Assembly (NCBI GenBank): GCA_944393605.1
Contig: CALYAO010000052.1
Span: 1 to 64,000, forward strand
Reading direction: 5' to 3'
DNA: 64,000 bases
Source of the DNA: an uncultured Clostridia bacterium
GTDB lineage: Bacteria > Bacillota > Clostridia > UBA1381 > UBA9506
Below the pieces are notes generated by a model. That model was not told where the DNA came from and ran no database searches. It saw nothing but the letters and a program-made list of their open reading frames with translations. Made by a program: the position numbers and the translations under genes. This document shows, one piece after another, positions 44,984-54,183 of this stretch. The number at the start of each line of letters is the position of its first letter. The stretch's first letter is position 1.

Positions 44984-45277
44984 GTGCTCGATTTGGCAAA
45001 GTGTATCGCAGCCTTTCATGCGCTGGGCATCCCTGAGCTGATGGAGGTGGCTGAGCTGCATGCGCTCCCCGGCGGTTATATCAATCTCCTGTGCAAGCTG
45101 CCGAATGGGGAGATGGCGAAGGTGCTGGACGACGATAGGACCTACTATGGCGCGGAGGTGTGCAAGCGCGGCAGTGACCGGTGCTATGGCCTGGCGGTGG
45201 ACGAGACCCAGCTGCTGGTGTATGAGTATGGTGCAGAAGGCGCAGACGCCGAGCTGGTTGTGTGGAAACGGCTGTAA
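44984..45277 (+). CDS. Small conserved-type protein coupled to nrdJ, function unknown
   Basis: 97 aa, soluble, no motif known to me. Start GTG 44984 is six bases after AAGGAGG, 16 bases after the nrdJ stop, so it shares the nrdJ transcript and NrdR control. It reads as a compact alpha/beta fold (helix CIAAFHALGIPELMEVAELHAL, then strands YINLLCKL, AKVLDDDRTYYG, CYGLAVDET, LLVYEYG, ELVVWKRL). A role in ribonucleotide reduction is suggested only by position. A terminator follows. Confidence 0.7.
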   Translation: MLDLAKCIAAFHALGIPELMEVAELHALPGGYINLLCKLPNGEMAKVLDDDRTYYGAEVCKRGSDRCYGLAVDETQLLVYEYGAEGADAELVVWKRL

Positions 45278-45324
45278 GCAGATGCCTGTGCCTCCTGATA
45301 ATTCAATTTGATTGAGAGGACAAG

Positions 45325-45373
45325 CCCCATCCTTTCCAATGCATATGGAGAGGATGGGGTTATCTTTTTTTCA
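45325..45373 (+). terminator. Terminator of the nrdJ transcript
   Basis: 13-bp stem CCCCATCCTTTCC/GGAGAGGATGGGG (45325-45337, 45347-45359, one G-U), 9-nt loop, TTATCTTTTTTTC. Confidence 0.88.
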
Positions 45374-45390
45374 TATTCTATAGAAGGGGA

Positions 45391-45419
45391 TTGCATTTGC
45401 AGATTGGTTGTGCTACAAT
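45391..45419 (+). promoter_or_regulatory. Promoter of the B12 activation-domain gene
   Basis: TTGCAT (45391-45396), 17-nt spacer, TACAAT (45414-45419), about 34 bases ahead of the GTG start. Confidence 0.75.
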
Positions 45420-45452
45420 GGATGCAACAATGAAGCGAAGGGTCTGATAGAT

Positions 45453-46124
45453 GTGGAACAATACATTTTGCGCGACCAGGGGATTGCGCTCACCTTGGAT
45501 GAGGTGTACAAAGTGCTTCATCTAACGGAGGATATGGATGAAGAGGATGCCAAAACCGTTTCGGATATGGTGGCGGGCGTCAATGCGGTTGCCAATCCCA
45601 AGGCGGTCTACTGTGTGGCGGCCATTGAGGAAAAAGGCCCCGACTATGTTGTGATCGAAGGGCATAAATTTGTTTCCCAGCTGGTGCGGGATAATCTTGA
45701 GCCGGTGCATAAGGTCATCCCGTATGCTGTGACCTGTGGCGAGGAAGCAGAAGCGTGGTCCAAGCAATTTGACGATATCCTGCTGCAGTTTTGGGCAGAT
45801 GAGATCAAAAAGCTGCTCATGGGGAAGATCAATCAGATGGTGGTGGAGCGCATCCGCAAGACGTATTTCCCAGAGGGCGGGATGTCCGCTATGAGCCCGG
45901 GTTCGCTTGCCGCTTGGCCGCTCACCGAGCAGCGGACGCTGTTTGGCCTGATTGGGGATGTTAAGGAGTTGGTCGGGATTACGTTGACGGAGTCCTGCCT
46001 GATGCTGCCGTCCAAATCCATTTCGGGTTTTTATTTTTCCAGCGACACTGGTTATGTGAACTGCAAATATTGCCCCATTCTCAAATGTCCCGGCCGGCGT
46101 GCGCCGTTTGAAGGGGAGTTATAG
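45453..46124 (+). CDS. B12-dependent methionine synthase activation-domain protein
   Basis: 223 aa stand-alone version of the SAM-binding reactivation domain of MetH. Typical blocks are MSPGSLAAWPLTEQRTLFGLIGDV, GITLTESCLMLPSKSISGFYF and the C-terminal VNCKYCPILKCPGRRAPF with four cysteines, possibly for metal or Fe-S. Such proteins help keep cobalamin enzymes active. The promoter at 45391-45419 places the start near GTG 45453, with a weak AAGGG site; the ATG at 45408 lies in the promoter. A short MetH lacking this domain may exist elsewhere. Confidence 0.85.
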   Translation: MEQYILRDQGIALTLDEVYKVLHLTEDMDEEDAKTVSDMVAGVNAVANPKAVYCVAAIEEKGPDYVVIEGHKFVSQLVRDNLEPVHKVIPYAVTCGEEAEAWSKQFDDILLQFWADEIKKLLMGKINQMVVERIRKTYFPEGGMSAMSPGSLAAWPLTEQRTLFGLIGDVKELVGITLTESCLMLPSKSISGFYFSSDTGYVNCKYCPILKCPGRRAPFEGEL

Positions 46125-46214
46125 GAGATAAATACCTTGGAAAAATGCACAAATTAAAGCTTGGTAAGATATGAAAGTTTGTGCAATATTTTTTTGAGAA
46201 AAGTGAAAAAAAAC

Positions 46215-46243
46215 TTGCATTTTATCGCCCGATGGTGTATGAT
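46215..46243 (+). promoter_or_regulatory. Promoter of the S10-spc-alpha operon
   Basis: TTGCAT (46215-46220), 17-nt spacer, TATGAT (46238-46243), about 350 bases upstream of rpsJ. Confidence 0.7.
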
Positions 46244-46249
46244 AAATAG

Positions 46250-46603
46250 GCTGTGACATGGCATACGATGAAGCGGGAGGTTGCCATCCGATTGGGTGGG
46301 TTTTTCCGTGGAGAATGTCCGATTTTTAAAACCGGGCGACAGAGTCATACAAAACGATGAAGTAGATGTGCAAAAAAGGCCGTGCTATGCCTGTTTGCGC
46401 AGACGTACCTTGTTTTTGTAAGATAGCTGATGAAAGGCCCAGGACCAAATTGCTGGGTCTTTTTTATTGGCAAACAGGATACACCCGGCACAGTGTAAGT
46501 TTTCATGCACTTGCCGAAAAGCTGTCGTTTCAGGAACCAAGCAGGGTTCTAGCGAGGTTCACATGGTTCACAGACAACTTTTCATCGAAGGAGGGAACGT
46601 CAA
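46250..46603 (+). promoter_or_regulatory. Long leader of the ribosomal operon with attenuator
   Basis: The 350-nt leader has an early 6-bp hairpin CCATCC/GGGTGG followed by GTTTTT (46284-46305), a partial direct repeat CATACGATGAAG (46262) / CATAC-AAAA-CGATGAAG (46346), and a full intrinsic terminator at 46436-46466. No protein gene is visible in it. Autogenous control, e.g. by L4, or another attenuation mechanism is likely. Confidence 0.55.
46436..46466 (+). terminator. Attenuator-type terminator in the S10 leader
   Basis: 7-bp stem GGCCCAG/CTGGGTC (46436-46442, 46453-46459, one G-U), 10-nt loop, then TTTTTT. It lies 138 bases ahead of rpsJ, inside the leader. Confidence 0.7.
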
Positions 46604-46915
46604 ATGGCACAAAGTCAGAAAATCAGGATCCGCCTGAAGGCATACGATCATGTACTGCTTGACCAGTCGGCGGAAAAAATCGTGGAGACTGCGAAGAGAA
46701 CGGGCGCAAAGGTTTCGGGCCCCATCCCGCTGCCCACGAAGAAAGAGGTTATCACCATCCTGCGTGCGGTACACAAGTACAAGGACTCCAGAGAGCAGTT
46801 TGAGCTGCGCACGCACAAGAGACTCATCGATATCCTGCTGCCTACCCAGAAGACGGTGGACGCGCTGATGCGGACCGAGCTTCCGGCGGGCGTGGATATA
46901 GAGATCAAGCTTTAA
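46604..46915 (+). CDS. rpsJ: 30S ribosomal protein S10
   Basis: 103 aa, full length. Opens with [12 protein letters not shown] and contains [11 protein letters not shown] and THKRLIDI, the standard S10 blocks. S10 sits in the 30S head and pairs with NusB in antitermination. ATG 46604 is behind AAGGAGGG. First gene of the operon; the gap to rplC is unusually wide (217 bp). Confidence 0.97.
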   Translation: MAQSQKIRIRLKAYDHVLLDQSAEKIVETAKRTGAKVSGPIPLPTKKEVITILRAVHKYKDSREQFELRTHKRLIDILLPTQKTVDALMRTELPAGVDIEIKL

Positions 46916-47132
46916 TATAGGAAACCCTTGTGCCGCATGTGGCCGGATGAACTACCCGTTGTTTGCGGGCAACCATTTGGGGCGGACGTTTGGGATGAAA
47001 GCAGCATTTTGTTTTCTTCGTATATTATAGCGGCAAGCTGCACGTGCGGCTTGTTTCGGCACTGCGTAACAGCAGGTCATGTTCGCGCCGCTCTGGCGTG
47101 AACCAATAACCATTATAGGAGGTGCTTTCGTT
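46916..47132. other. Wide spacer between rpsJ and rplC with dyad
   Basis: 217 bases in an otherwise tight operon. It holds the dyad CAAGC-T-GCAC/GTGC-G-GCTTG (47034-47053), preceded by TATATTATAG, a possible -10 box, and a CCCGTTGTTTGCGGG-type hairpin near 46960. Possible internal promoter or RNA control site. Confidence 0.45.
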
Positions 47133-47768
47133 ATGAACAAAGCGATTTTAGGCACAAAGCTCGGCATGACGCAGCTCTTCGACGAAGAGGGCCGTCTCGT
47201 CCCTGTGACAGTTGTCCAGGCAGGACCGTGCAGAGTCATTCAGAAGAAGACCAAGGAGATCGATGGCTATGACGCGGTCCAGGTCGGCTTCGGTGAGAAA
47301 AAGGAAAAACATACCCCCAAGCCCATGCAGGGGCATTTCAAGAAGGCCGGGACCGGCTACATGAAATACCTGCGGGAGCTCAAGCTGGCGAACAGCGCGG
47401 AGATGAATGTGGGCGACGAGATCAAGGCGGACGTCTTTGAGGCGGGCAACGTCGTGGACGTGACCGGGATCTCCAAGGGCAAAGGGTACCAGGGTCCCAT
47501 CAAGCGCTGGGGCGCACACCGTGGTCCTATGACGCACGGTTCGGGTTACCATCGCGGCCCGGGTTCCATGGGCGCGTGTTCTACGCCGTCCCGTGTCATG
47601 AAGGGCAAGAAGCTCGCAGGACACATGGGCGTTGAGCGCGTCACGGTGCAGAACCTGGATGTTGTCAAGGTAGATGTCGAGAAGAACATTATTGCGATTA
47701 AGGGAGCCATTCCTGGCCCCAAGGGCGGAATGGTGATCATCAGAGATGCCGTCAAGGGCGGCAAATAA
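47133..47768 (+). CDS. rplC: 50S ribosomal protein L3
   Basis: 211 aa, usual length. Begins [15 protein letters not shown] and holds the long loop with [24 protein letters not shown] that reaches toward the peptidyl transferase centre. ATG 47133 has AGGAGG eight bases upstream; the upstream in-frame codon at 47079 lies in the spacer. Confidence 0.97.
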   Translation: MNKAILGTKLGMTQLFDEEGRLVPVTVVQAGPCRVIQKKTKEIDGYDAVQVGFGEKKEKHTPKPMQGHFKKAGTGYMKYLRELKLANSAEMNVGDEIKADVFEAGNVVDVTGISKGKGYQGPIKRWGAHRGPMTHGSGYHRGPGSMGACSTPSRVMKGKKLAGHMGVERVTVQNLDVVKVDVEKNIIAIKGAIPGPKGGMVIIRDAVKGGK

Positions 47769-47788
47769 GGCAGAAAGGAGGAAGTGAC

Positions 47789-48415
47789 ATGCCAAGCGTA
47801 GCATTGTATAATATGGAAGGCAAGCAGGTTGGGGAGTTCGCGCTGAATGACGCGGTGTTTGGTATCCAGCCCAACAAGACAGCGGTACACACCGTGGTTG
47901 TGAACTACCTGGCGAATCAGCGCCAGGGTACCCAGAGCGCGCTGACCCGTACTGAGGTGCGCGGCGGCGGCATCAAGCCGTGGCGTCAAAAGGGGACGGG
48001 CCGCGCAAGACAGGGCTCCATCCGTGCGCCGCAGTGGACGGGCGGCGGTGTTGTGTTTGCGCCCAAACCGCGCGACTATCGCACCAGCGTCAACAAGAAG
48101 GTTCGCAAGCTGGCCATGCGCAGCGTGCTGTCTGCCAAATGTGCGGACAACGAGCTGGTCGTGCTGGATGCTCTGACGATGGATGAGTTTAAGACCAAGA
48201 CCATCGTTTCCATGCTCAAGAATCTGAGCGTTGAGAAAAAGGCACTGATTGTGCTGCCCGAGAAGGATGAGAAGGTATATCGCAGCGCCAAGAACATCCC
48301 TGGCGTCAAGGCGACCTTTGTGGGCACCATGAACGTATATGACGTATTGAACTATGACAAATGCATCATCGTAGCAGATGCGGCGGAAAAGATCGGGGAG
48401 GTGTACGGACAATGA
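47789..48415 (+). CDS. rplD: 50S ribosomal protein L4
   Basis: 208 aa. Extended tunnel loop [20 protein letters not shown] (about 60-80) and the C-terminal globular part are standard. In other bacteria L4 represses its own S10 operon, which may relate to the leader terminator here. ATG 47789 with AAAGGAGG; its stop overlaps rplW as ATGA. Confidence 0.97.
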   Translation: MPSVALYNMEGKQVGEFALNDAVFGIQPNKTAVHTVVVNYLANQRQGTQSALTRTEVRGGGIKPWRQKGTGRARQGSIRAPQWTGGGVVFAPKPRDYRTSVNKKVRKLAMRSVLSAKCADNELVVLDALTMDEFKTKTIVSMLKNLSVEKKALIVLPEKDEKVYRSAKNIPGVKATFVGTMNVYDVLNYDKCIIVADAAEKIGEVYGQ

Positions 48416-48705
48416 AATTCGCACACGATATCATCATTAAGCCGATGATTTCCGAGAAGACCATGGACGGCATCCCGGAAGGCAGATACACCTTCCAGGT
48501 GGCGAAGGACGCCAATAAGATTGAGATCAAAAAGGCGGTCGAGGAGATTTTTGATGTGACGGTGGAGAAGGTTACCACCATGAACTACATCGGTAAGATG
48601 AAGCGCCAGGGCCGTACCGAAGGCAGAAGGCCCAGCTTTAAGAAGGCCATCGTAGTACTCAAAAAGGGCTCCAAGCCCATCGAGTTCTTTGAAGGCATGG
48701 TATAA
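48412..48705 (+). CDS. rplW: 50S ribosomal protein L23
   Basis: 97 aa. Opens [18 protein letters not shown]; the rest matches L23, the protein at the exit tunnel that docks trigger factor and SRP. ATG 48412 overlaps the rplD stop (ATGA) and has GGGGAGG upstream. Confidence 0.97.
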   Translation: MKFAHDIIIKPMISEKTMDGIPEGRYTFQVAKDANKIEIKKAVEEIFDVTVEKVTTMNYIGKMKRQGRTEGRRPSFKKAIVVLKKGSKPIEFFEGMV

Positions 48706-48790
48706 TTGCGGGCATATGATTTGGCAGGTGCAAGTGCGCCTGTGACACGAGACACCCGTACCTCAAATTATTAGTAAGGAGTGAAACAGG

Positions 48791-49624
48791 ATGCCTACGA
48801 AAAAATATAATCCTACTTCACCGGCCCGCAGGTTCATGACGGTTTCCACCTTTGAGGAAATCACCAAGAAAGAGCCTGAGCGTTCCCTGCTGGAGCCTCA
48901 AAAGAAGTTCTCCGGCAGAAACTCCTACGGCCGCATCACCGTGCGGCATCGGGGCGGTGGCAATAGACAGAAATATCGTATCATTGATTTTAAGCGCAAC
49001 AAAGAGGGCGATGCGACGGTCATCGGCATTGAGTACGATCCGAACCGGAGCGCCAACATCGCGCTGGTGCAGTATGCAGACGGCGAAAAGCGGTACTTCA
49101 TCGCGCCCAACGGTGTGACAGACGGCGACGTTTTGGTTACGGCCAAGGACGGCGCGGACATCAAGCCGGGCAACGCGATGCAGATCCAGAACATCCCGGT
49201 CGGTACGCTGATTCATAACATCGAGCTCATGCCCGGCAAGGGCGGTCAGCTGGTCCGCAGCGCGGGCGGTGCGGCGCAGCTCATGGCGAAGGAAGGCAAG
49301 TATGCGCAGGTTCGTCTGCCGTCTGGTGAGGTTCGTCTGGTTCCCATGAACTGCATGGCGACCATCGGCCAGGTTGGTAACCTCGACCATGAGAACATCT
49401 CCATTGGTAAGGCCGGCCGCAAGCGTCACATGGGCTGGCGCCCGACGGTCAGAGGTTCTGTCATGAACCCCTGCGACCACCCGCATGGCGGTGGTGAGGG
49501 CAAATCTCCCATCGGTCGTCCGAGCCCGGTTACGCCGTGGGGTAAGCCGGCGCTGGGTCTCAAGACGCGCAAGAAAAAGAACGTCAGCGACAAGTTTATT
49601 GTGAAGAGAAGGAACGTGAAATAG
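48791..49624 (+). CDS. rplB: 50S ribosomal protein L2
   Basis: 277 aa, typical length. [16 protein letters not shown] near the N-terminus and the conserved [19 protein letters not shown] near 222-240, including the histidine near the peptidyl transferase centre. ATG 48791 is behind AAGGAGTGA. An 85-bp gap separates it from rplW. Confidence 0.97.
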   Translation: MPTKKYNPTSPARRFMTVSTFEEITKKEPERSLLEPQKKFSGRNSYGRITVRHRGGGNRQKYRIIDFKRNKEGDATVIGIEYDPNRSANIALVQYADGEKRYFIAPNGVTDGDVLVTAKDGADIKPGNAMQIQNIPVGTLIHNIELMPGKGGQLVRSAGGAAQLMAKEGKYAQVRLPSGEVRLVPMNCMATIGQVGNLDHENISIGKAGRKRHMGWRPTVRGSVMNPCDHPHGGGEGKSPIGRPSPVTPWGKPALGLKTRKKKNVSDKFIVKRRNVK

Positions 49625-49684
49625 GCTGGGGGATGCTTTTTCGCATTCCCTTCCGCCAGATTGGTTGGAAGGAGGCAAAGATAG

Positions 49685-49957
49685 ATGAGCAGATCGGTGA
49701 AAAAGGGGCCGTTTGTAGAAGAGCGCCTGCTCAAGCGGATCATCGCGATGAACGAGGCGAATGAAAAGAAGGTTGTGAAGACCTGGTCCAGAAGTTCTAC
49801 CATTTTCCCGGATATGGTTGGGCACACCATTGCCGTCCATGATGGCAGAAAGCATGTGCCGGTGTTTATTTCGGAGGATATGGTCGGCCATAAATTGGGT
49901 GAGTTTGCTCCCACGCGTACCTACAGGGGCCATGCGGGCGCTAAGACATCCAGATAA
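49685..49957 (+). CDS. rpsS: 30S ribosomal protein S19
   Basis: 90 aa, 30S head protein. Starts [15 protein letters not shown] and ends THTYR-type [17 protein letters not shown] 49685 has GGAAGGAGG upstream. Standard position after rplB. Confidence 0.97.
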   Translation: MSRSVKKGPFVEERLLKRIIAMNEANEKKVVKTWSRSSTIFPDMVGHTIAVHDGRKHVPVFISEDMVGHKLGEFAPTRTYRGHAGAKTSR

Positions 49958-49992
49958 GCCATTGCCAGTTGTATAAGAGAGGAGGAATACAC

Positions 49993-50331
49993 GTGGAAGC
50001 AAGAGCAGTATTGCGCTATGCTCGTATTTCGTCGAGAAAAGTCAAGATCGTGATTGATATGATTCGCAATAAGCCGGTTGGAACTGCGATGGGGATTATT
50101 AAGAATACCCCTAAAGGTGCCAGCGAGCTGTTGGAGAAGCTGTTAAATTCCGCGATTGCCAATGCGGTGAATAACCACAACATGGATGCGGATAATCTGT
50201 ATGTCGCTGAGGTGTATGCCAACCAGGGCCCAACGCTCAAGCGTATTATGCCGCGGGCACAGGGTCGGGCATTCCGGATTCGGAAGCGCACCAGCCACAT
50301 TACGATCGTATTGAAAGAAAAAGAAAGCTAA
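49993..50331 (+). CDS. rplV: 50S ribosomal protein L22
   Basis: 112 aa. [15 protein letters not shown] at the start and the tunnel loop [24 protein letters not shown] 49993 has GGAGGAG eight bases upstream; the ATG at 49969 lies before the site. Confidence 0.96.
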   Translation: MEARAVLRYARISSRKVKIVIDMIRNKPVGTAMGIIKNTPKGASELLEKLLNSAIANAVNNHNMDADNLYVAEVYANQGPTLKRIMPRAQGRAFRIRKRTSHITIVLKEKES

Positions 50332-50349
50332 AAGAAGGAGGTATGAGGT

Positions 50350-51018
50350 TTGGGTCAGAAAGTAAATCCGCATGGATTGAGAGTCGGAGTAATCAAAGAT
50401 TGGGATTCCAGATGGTTCGCGGGTAAGAGCAATTTTGGCGACCTTTTGGTGGAAGATTATCAGCTGAGAAAATTCTTAAAGAAACTTCTGTTTGCCGCCG
50501 GTATCTCCAAGATTGAGATTGAGCGCAGTGCAAACCGTGTTCGGATTAACATCTTTGCGGCAAAGCCCGGTATCATCATTGGCCGTGGCGGCAGCGAGAT
50601 TGAGAAAGTCAAGAAGCAGGTTGAGGCGATGACGGGCAAGAACGTCGCGCTCAATATCGTTGAGGTGCGTCAGCCCGATGTGGATGCACAGCTGGTGGCA
50701 GAGAACATCGCAGCGCAGCTGGAGCGCCGGATCTCCTTCCGGAAGGCCATGAAGTCGGTGATGGGCCGTGCCATGAAGCTGGGTGCGAAGGGCATCAAGA
50801 CCTGCTGTGCCGGCCGTCTGGGCGGCGCGGAGATCGCGCGTACGGAGCACTACCATGAGGGTACCATTCCGCTGCAGACGCTGCGTGCGGATATTGATTA
50901 CGGCTTTGCGGAAGCCAATACGACCTACGGAAAAATCGGCGTCAAGGTTTGGATTTACAAGGGTGAGATCCTGCCCGACAGCAAGAAGGCGACGCAGAGG
51001 TCTGAGAGGAGGAAATAA
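50350..51018 (+). CDS. rpsC: 30S ribosomal protein S3
   Basis: 222 aa. [21 protein letters not shown] at the start, KH domain motif [12 protein letters not shown] (about 77-88) and the C-terminal S3 domain. TTG 50350 is the only start that gives the conserved N-terminus; GGAGG lies upstream. Confidence 0.96.
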   Translation: MGQKVNPHGLRVGVIKDWDSRWFAGKSNFGDLLVEDYQLRKFLKKLLFAAGISKIEIERSANRVRINIFAAKPGIIIGRGGSEIEKVKKQVEAMTGKNVALNIVEVRQPDVDAQLVAENIAAQLERRISFRKAMKSVMGRAMKLGAKGIKTCCAGRLGGAEIARTEHYHEGTIPLQTLRADIDYGFAEANTTYGKIGVKVWIYKGEILPDSKKATQRSERRK

Positions 51019-51020
51019 GC

Positions 51021-51464
51021 ATGTTATTGCCGAAAAGGGTAAAATACAGAAGAGTGATGCGCGGCCGCATGACCGGTAAAGCAACGCGCGGCAACGTGGT
51101 AACATATGGCGAATATGGCCTGCAGGCAACCGAGTGTGCTTGGATCACCTCCAATCAGATCGAGGCTGCTCGTATCGCAATGACCCGTTACACCAAGAGA
51201 GGCGGTCAGGTTTGGATTAAGATTTTCCCCGATAAGCCTGTGACCGAAAAGCCGGCTGAAACCCGTATGGGTAGCGGTAAAGGTTCCCCGGAGTACTGGG
51301 TTGCGGTGGTAAAGCCCGGCAGGGTGATGTTTGAAATCAGCGGCGTGCCAGAAGAAACTGCACGGGAAGCTCTGCGTCTCGCTTCGCATAAGCTGCCCAT
51401 CAAGTGTAAGTTCGTGGCGCGTGAAGCGTCAGAAACGGAGGCTGGGTCGAATGAAAGTGAATGA
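51021..51464 (+). CDS. rplP: 50S ribosomal protein L16
   Basis: 147 aa. [20 protein letters not shown] at the start and [18 protein letters not shown] with the tRNA-contact loop. ATG 51021 directly follows the rpsC stop and overlaps rpmC by 14 bases. Confidence 0.97.
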   Translation: MLLPKRVKYRRVMRGRMTGKATRGNVVTYGEYGLQATECAWITSNQIEAARIAMTRYTKRGGQVWIKIFPDKPVTEKPAETRMGSGKGSPEYWVAVVKPGRVMFEISGVPEETAREALRLASHKLPIKCKFVAREASETEAGSNESE

Positions 51465-51648
51465 AATCCGTGATTACACGCAGGACGAATTGGTCAGCAA
51501 TCTGGCCGACCTGAAGAAAGAGCTGTTTAACCTCAGATTTCAGAATGCGACCAATCAGCTGGAGAACCCCATGCGGATTGTGGAGGTTAAGCGGTCCATT
51601 GCCAGAATTAAGACAGTGATGCGCGAGCGGGAGCTCGAGCAGGCATAA
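51451..51648 (+). CDS. rpmC: 50S ribosomal protein L29
   Basis: 65 aa, two-helix protein: [13 protein letters not shown] and [20 protein letters not shown] are standard. ATG 51451 lies within the end of rplP with ACGGAGGC upstream. Confidence 0.96.
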   Translation: MKVNEIRDYTQDELVSNLADLKKELFNLRFQNATNQLENPMRIVEVKRSIARIKTVMRERELEQA

Positions 51649-51687
51649 GCAAAGAGAAGCCTTGATTGAGAAGAAAGGAGTGAAATC

Positions 51688-51945
51688 ATGGAGGCAAGGA
51701 ATTTCAGAAAGCAGAGAACCGGCAAGGTTGTGAGCAACAAGATGGACAAGACCATCGTGGTTGCCATCGAATATAATGTGAAGCATCCGCTGTATGGGAA
51801 GATCATGAAGCGCACCTATAAGCTGAAGGCCCATGATGAGAATAACGAATGCGGCATCGGCGATCGCGTGGTCGTGATGGAGACCCGTCCGCTCTCCAAG
51901 GAGAAGAGATGGCGTCTGGTCCGGATTGCGGAAAAGGCACAGTAA
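51688..51945 (+). CDS. rpsQ: 30S ribosomal protein S17
   Basis: 85 aa OB-fold protein with [19 protein letters not shown] and the [13 protein letters not shown] segment. ATG 51688 has AAAGGAG upstream. Confidence 0.97.
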   Translation: MEARNFRKQRTGKVVSNKMDKTIVVAIEYNVKHPLYGKIMKRTYKLKAHDENNECGIGDRVVVMETRPLSKEKRWRLVRIAEKAQ

Positions 51946-52002
51946 TAAAATTGGGAGCTCCGCGAGGGCATCTTGCGGCGCTTGGAATGGAGGGTTTCCC
52001 AG

Positions 52003-52371
52003 ATGATTCAACAGCAAACCAGATTGAAGGTTGCAGATAACACCGGCGCGAAAGAGCTTATGTGCATCCGGGTCCTGGGCGGATCCAAACGGCGCTATGG
52101 CGCGATCGGTGACGTGGTTGTTGCTTCGGTCAAGAAAGCGACGCCCGGCGGTGTTGTAAAAAAAGGTGACGTCGTGAAGGCGGTTATCGTGCGTTCGGTG
52201 AATGCGACGCGGCGGCCGGACGGTACCTATATCAAATTTGATGAGAATGCAGCGGTTATCATCCGTGAGGACAAGAACCCGCGCGGCACCCGTATCTTTG
52301 GGCCGGTCGCAAGGGAGCTGCGTGACAAGGATTATATGAAGATCCTGTCGCTGGCGCCTGAGGTTCTGTAA
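52003..52371 (+). CDS. rplN: 50S ribosomal protein L14
   Basis: 122 aa. [20 protein letters not shown] at the start, [10 protein letters not shown] near the end. ATG 52003 has GGAGGG upstream; the ATG at 51973 is not supported. Confidence 0.97.
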   Translation: MIQQQTRLKVADNTGAKELMCIRVLGGSKRRYGAIGDVVVASVKKATPGGVVKKGDVVKAVIVRSVNATRRPDGTYIKFDENAAVIIREDKNPRGTRIFGPVARELRDKDYMKILSLAPEVL

Positions 52372-52414
52372 GAGCACGAAAATCCACTTCATTTGGAATA
52401 GGAGGTGCACGAAA

Positions 52415-52738
52415 GTGTCTAAAATGCATTTGAGAGCCGGAGATAACGTGGTTGTCATCTCTGGTAAGGATAGAGGCAAAAAGGGAAAGGTTCTGATGGC
52501 GTATCCCAAGACTGGGCGCGTGCTGGTGGAAGGCGTTGCGTTTGCGACCAAGCATACCAAGCCCAAGCAGATGGGTCAGACGGGCGGCATCGTGAAGCAG
52601 GAAGCCGCGATTGACGCATCCAACGTCATGCATGTCTGCGGGAAGTGCCATAAGGCGACCCGCATTGCGAGAAAAGTGCTGGAGGACGGTTCGACCGTTC
52701 GGTATTGCAAAAAGTGCGGCGAAGTGTTCAGCAACTAG
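52415..52738 (+). CDS. rplX: 50S ribosomal protein L24
   Basis: 107 aa KOW protein with GDNVVVISGKDRGKKGKVL and, unlike E. coli, two CxxC pairs (VCGKCHK and YCKKCGEVF) that may bind zinc. GTG 52415 follows AGGAGGTGC. Confidence 0.96.
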   Translation: MSKMHLRAGDNVVVISGKDRGKKGKVLMAYPKTGRVLVEGVAFATKHTKPKQMGQTGGIVKQEAAIDASNVMHVCGKCHKATRIARKVLEDGSTVRYCKKCGEVFSN

Positions 52739-52759
52739 CAGGAAGGAGGAAAACGGTTC

Positions 52760-53302
52760 ATGTCAAGAATGAAGGACAAATATATGAAGGAAGTTGCTCC
52801 GGCCCTGATGGAGAAATTTTCTTATAAAAGCCCCATGCAGATTCCGAAGCTGGAGAAGATTGTCATCAATATCGGCTTGGGAGAAGCCAAGGACAACGCA
52901 AAGGCAATTGACAGCGCCATGGGCGACCTCGCTGCCATCACGGGTCAGCGTCCCATCGTGACCAAGGCAAAGAAGTCGGTTGCAAACTTTAAGGTGCGCG
53001 AAGGGATGAGCATCGGCTGTAAGGTGACGCTGCGCAGCGAGAAGATGTATGAGTTTTTGGATCGCCTGTTCAGCGTGGCGCTGCCCCGCGTGCGTGATTT
53101 CCGTGGGATCAACCCCAACTCGTTTGACGGTCGCGGGAACTACTCGCTGGGCATCAAAGAGCAGCTGATTTTCCCCGAAATCGATTATGATAAGATCGAC
53201 AAGATCCGCGGCATGGATATCATCATGGTTACCACCGCAAAGACGGACGAAGAGGCAAGAGAGCTTCTGACCCTCATGGGCGCGCCGTTTGCAACGAAAT
53301 AA
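52760..53302 (+). CDS. rplE: 50S ribosomal protein L5
   Basis: 180 aa. [41 protein letters not shown] and the C-terminal [17 protein letters not shown] are typical of the 5S rRNA-binding L5. ATG 52760 is behind GGAAGGAGG. Confidence 0.97.
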   Translation: MSRMKDKYMKEVAPALMEKFSYKSPMQIPKLEKIVINIGLGEAKDNAKAIDSAMGDLAAITGQRPIVTKAKKSVANFKVREGMSIGCKVTLRSEKMYEFLDRLFSVALPRVRDFRGINPNSFDGRGNYSLGIKEQLIFPEIDYDKIDKIRGMDIIMVTTAKTDEEARELLTLMGAPFATK

Positions 53303-53352
53303 TTGGGGCTGTGAAGCGGCGGCTGGCCGCTAGGAACAAGGAGGAGAACAGT

Positions 53353-53538
53353 ATGGCGAAAAAGGCTATGATAAATAAGCAGCAGATGACGCCGAAATTT
53401 AGCACCAGATATTACAATCGGTGCAAGATCTGCGGCCGTCCCCATGCTTACCTGCGCAAGTTCGGCATCTGCCGTATCTGCTTTAGGGAGCTGGCATATA
53501 AGGGGCAGATCCCGGGCGTCAAGAAGGCGAGCTGGTAA
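53353..53538 (+). CDS. rpsN: 30S ribosomal protein S14, zinc type
   Basis: 61 aa. The short type Z form with Cys24-x2-Cys27 (CKIC) and Cys40-x2-Cys43 (CRIC). ATG 53353 has AAGGAGGAG upstream. Followed by a 215-bp spacer before rpsH. Confidence 0.97.
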   Translation: MAKKAMINKQQMTPKFSTRYYNRCKICGRPHAYLRKFGICRICFRELAYKGQIPGVKKASW

Positions 53539-53753
53539 TGGTTGATGCCCAGATTGCCGTTTTTGGCATGGGGCAGACGATACGCTGCGGATACTGTTCG
53601 CGCACGAGGGCGCGGCGGTTGCCGCAAACATACACCGCGTTTGCGGGAGCTGCCGGGATGCCCGTGCAGCGCAAGCAGCGGAAAACGGAAAAACCATCCC
53701 GTTTGGTGGAGTGAACTGCCTGCGGGGAGTGAATTTTGGAAGGAGGTACTTTC
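53539..53753. other. Wide spacer between rpsN and rpsH
   Basis: 215 bases, no gene. It contains a TGCC/GGCA hairpin with loop GTTTTT (near 53557-53570) and GC-rich segments (GTTTGCGGGAGCTGCC). Possibly an S8-type regulatory site, but I cannot fold it with confidence. Confidence 0.35.
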
Positions 53754-54149
53754 ATGCAAATCACCGATCCTATCGCAGATATGCTGACCAGAATCCGGAA
53801 TGCAAATTCTGCTAAACATGAGACTGTGGATGTTCCCGCATCCAACATGAAGAAGGCAATCGCTGAGATTCTTCTGTCTGAGGGTTATATAAAGAACTAC
53901 CAGGTCATCGAGGACGGCAAGCAGGGCGTGATTCGAATTGCGCTTAAGTATGCCGGGAAAGAGAAGGTTATCTCGGGACTCAAGCGGGTTTCCAAGCCGG
54001 GTCTTCGTATCTATGCCGGCAAGGATGAGCTGCCCCGTGTGTTAAAGGGCCTGGGCATTGCGATCATTTCGACGTCCAAGGGCGTCATGACCGACAAGAA
54101 GGCCAGAGCGGAAGGCGTTGGCGGCGAAGTGCTGGCCTTTGTCTGGTAA
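53754..54149 (+). CDS. rpsH: 30S ribosomal protein S8
   Basis: 131 aa. [16 protein letters not shown] at the start, [20 protein letters not shown] in the RNA-binding C-terminus, GGEVLAFVW at the end. S8 represses the spc operon in E. coli. ATG 53754 with AAGGAGG. Confidence 0.97.
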   Translation: MQITDPIADMLTRIRNANSAKHETVDVPASNMKKAIAEILLSEGYIKNYQVIEDGKQGVIRIALKYAGKEKVISGLKRVSKPGLRIYAGKDELPRVLKGLGIAIISTSKGVMTDKKARAEGVGGEVLAFVW

Positions 54150-54183
54150 GCGAGAATTTTGATTACAAACTAGGAGGTGCAAC

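Noticed and set aside
48818-50002. 394-codon minus-strand frame across rplB and rpsS
   Set aside because: Antisense shadow of ribosomal genes; no start signal, arginine/histidine-rich composition without motif.
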